The notes under the pieces: model-generated
What the model was told of the DNA's origin: nothing
The model's database searches: none
Seen by the model: the letters and a program-made list of their open reading frames with translations, nothing else
NCBI GenBank assembly: GCA_025345505.1
Contig: JANVCC010000261.1
Location: forward strand, 4,164,929-4,228,928
Reading direction: 5' to 3'
DNA from: Todiramphus chloris collaris
Taxonomy: Eukaryota > Chordata > Aves > Coraciiformes > Alcedinidae
DNA length: 64,000 bases
Shown here: in pieces, positions 63,501 through 64,000 of the stretch
How the letters are laid out: each line of letters opens with the position of its first letter
Numbering within the stretch: the stretch's first letter is position 1
Program-made: the position numbers and the translations under genes

Positions 63501-64000
63501 ATTAGACTCTTAAGTCTGGATTATGAACTCCACAGAACAAGACTCCTGACATTGCCTCGCCAAAGTATCTTAAGTATGATTTGTAGAGGTTGCTTTAAAA
63601 CTATTGTCTGTTGTTTCAGATCTTGTTCTACCCTTTCTTAGCACTTTAATTTTCCATTAGCTCTGCAGAGGCAGTTAATGGCTATTTTGGTGCATATATT
63701 AGGACATGGAGAATCCCCTCAGGACCCGATTGCAACTAGTTCCTTACTGATTTCATCGCTAGAAAGCTCCCAGATGGCAACCAACGTATTTTCAGTCACT
63801 ATCAAACTAACATCACTTTGAACAAGTGACCTAGAATGGTATCTCATCATCAATCCACTAAGCCACCTCATCCTTACAAATACAGTTTCACTTAAAATCA
63901 CATTTGATGAGTAGTTAAACCAGTTTATGCTTTAATCCCTTTTGATATTTCAAGGGAAAAAAAAAAATCAAAGCAGCTAAATATTGGGGAGTTAAAATTC
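60542..64000. other. Unique sequence, no gene supported
   Basis: A pair of good plus-strand donors (GCAAG|GTAAGG near 62298 and GGAAG|GTAGGA near 62599) has no convincing partner acceptors. GCCTGGCCAGGC (62178-62189) is a 12-bp palindrome. A TTTTG-repeat tract lies at 61623-61640 and a T/G-rich tract near 63000-63030. Several frames of about 100 codons overlap on both strands around 61500-61960 and look like chance. Confidence 0.55.

Noticed and set aside
1-64000. tRNA, rRNA, CRISPR arrays, known microRNA hairpins or bacterial-type operons
   Set aside because: None was recognised on either strand by eye. The short hairpins found are too small for microRNA precursors.

Overview
This looks like a gene-poor, AT-rich stretch of a bird nuclear genome, most likely from Neoaves. 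The bird call rests on four things. A CR1 LINE 3' end (13228-13450, + strand) still reads as the ORF2 C-terminus. A solo LTR (11604-12216, - strand) matches a family I remember as common in neoavian genomes. An older CR1 3' end lies at 52029-52180. There is also a scatter of very old amniote repeats: a MIR, short palindromic MITEs and a LINE reverse-transcriptase remnant. No Alu, L1 or bacterial-type operon structure is present. Family names come from memory of consensus sequences, because no database search was possible.

No complete protein-coding gene can be supported. The longest open frames (150 and 138 codons) are about what chance gives in 64 kb, and none resembles a known protein except the CR1 and LINE remnants. 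I therefore read the window as intergenic or intronic. Three minus-strand segments do look like exons, with good splice sites and compatible phases: 54272-54328, 50429-50555 (containing an ATG in a strong context at 50510) and 16954-17049. They are low-confidence candidates, since pseudo-exons of this quality are frequent in long introns.

Layout: 1-11.6 kb is mostly unique sequence with low-complexity tracts. 11.6-13.5 kb holds the solo LTR and the CR1 with its polypyrimidine tail. 16.7-17.4 kb holds a perfect hairpin, a candidate exon and an exact 41-bp-period minisatellite with signs of an 82-bp higher-order unit. 19.4-29.3 kb has G-rich and homopolymer tracts plus one MITE. 34.0-34.3 kb holds a MIR SINE split by a nested MITE with an 8-bp target duplication. 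38-49 kb is unique apart from short palindromes, a CR1 tail, a G-run pair and the LINE remnant near 48.8 kb. 50-54.4 kb holds two candidate exons, a 64-bp tandem duplication and the old CR1. 60.4-60.5 kb holds a long imperfect palindrome of MITE type. The rest is unique sequence.

The clearest things to follow up are the 41-bp array, the MITE-in-MIR nesting and the three candidate exons.
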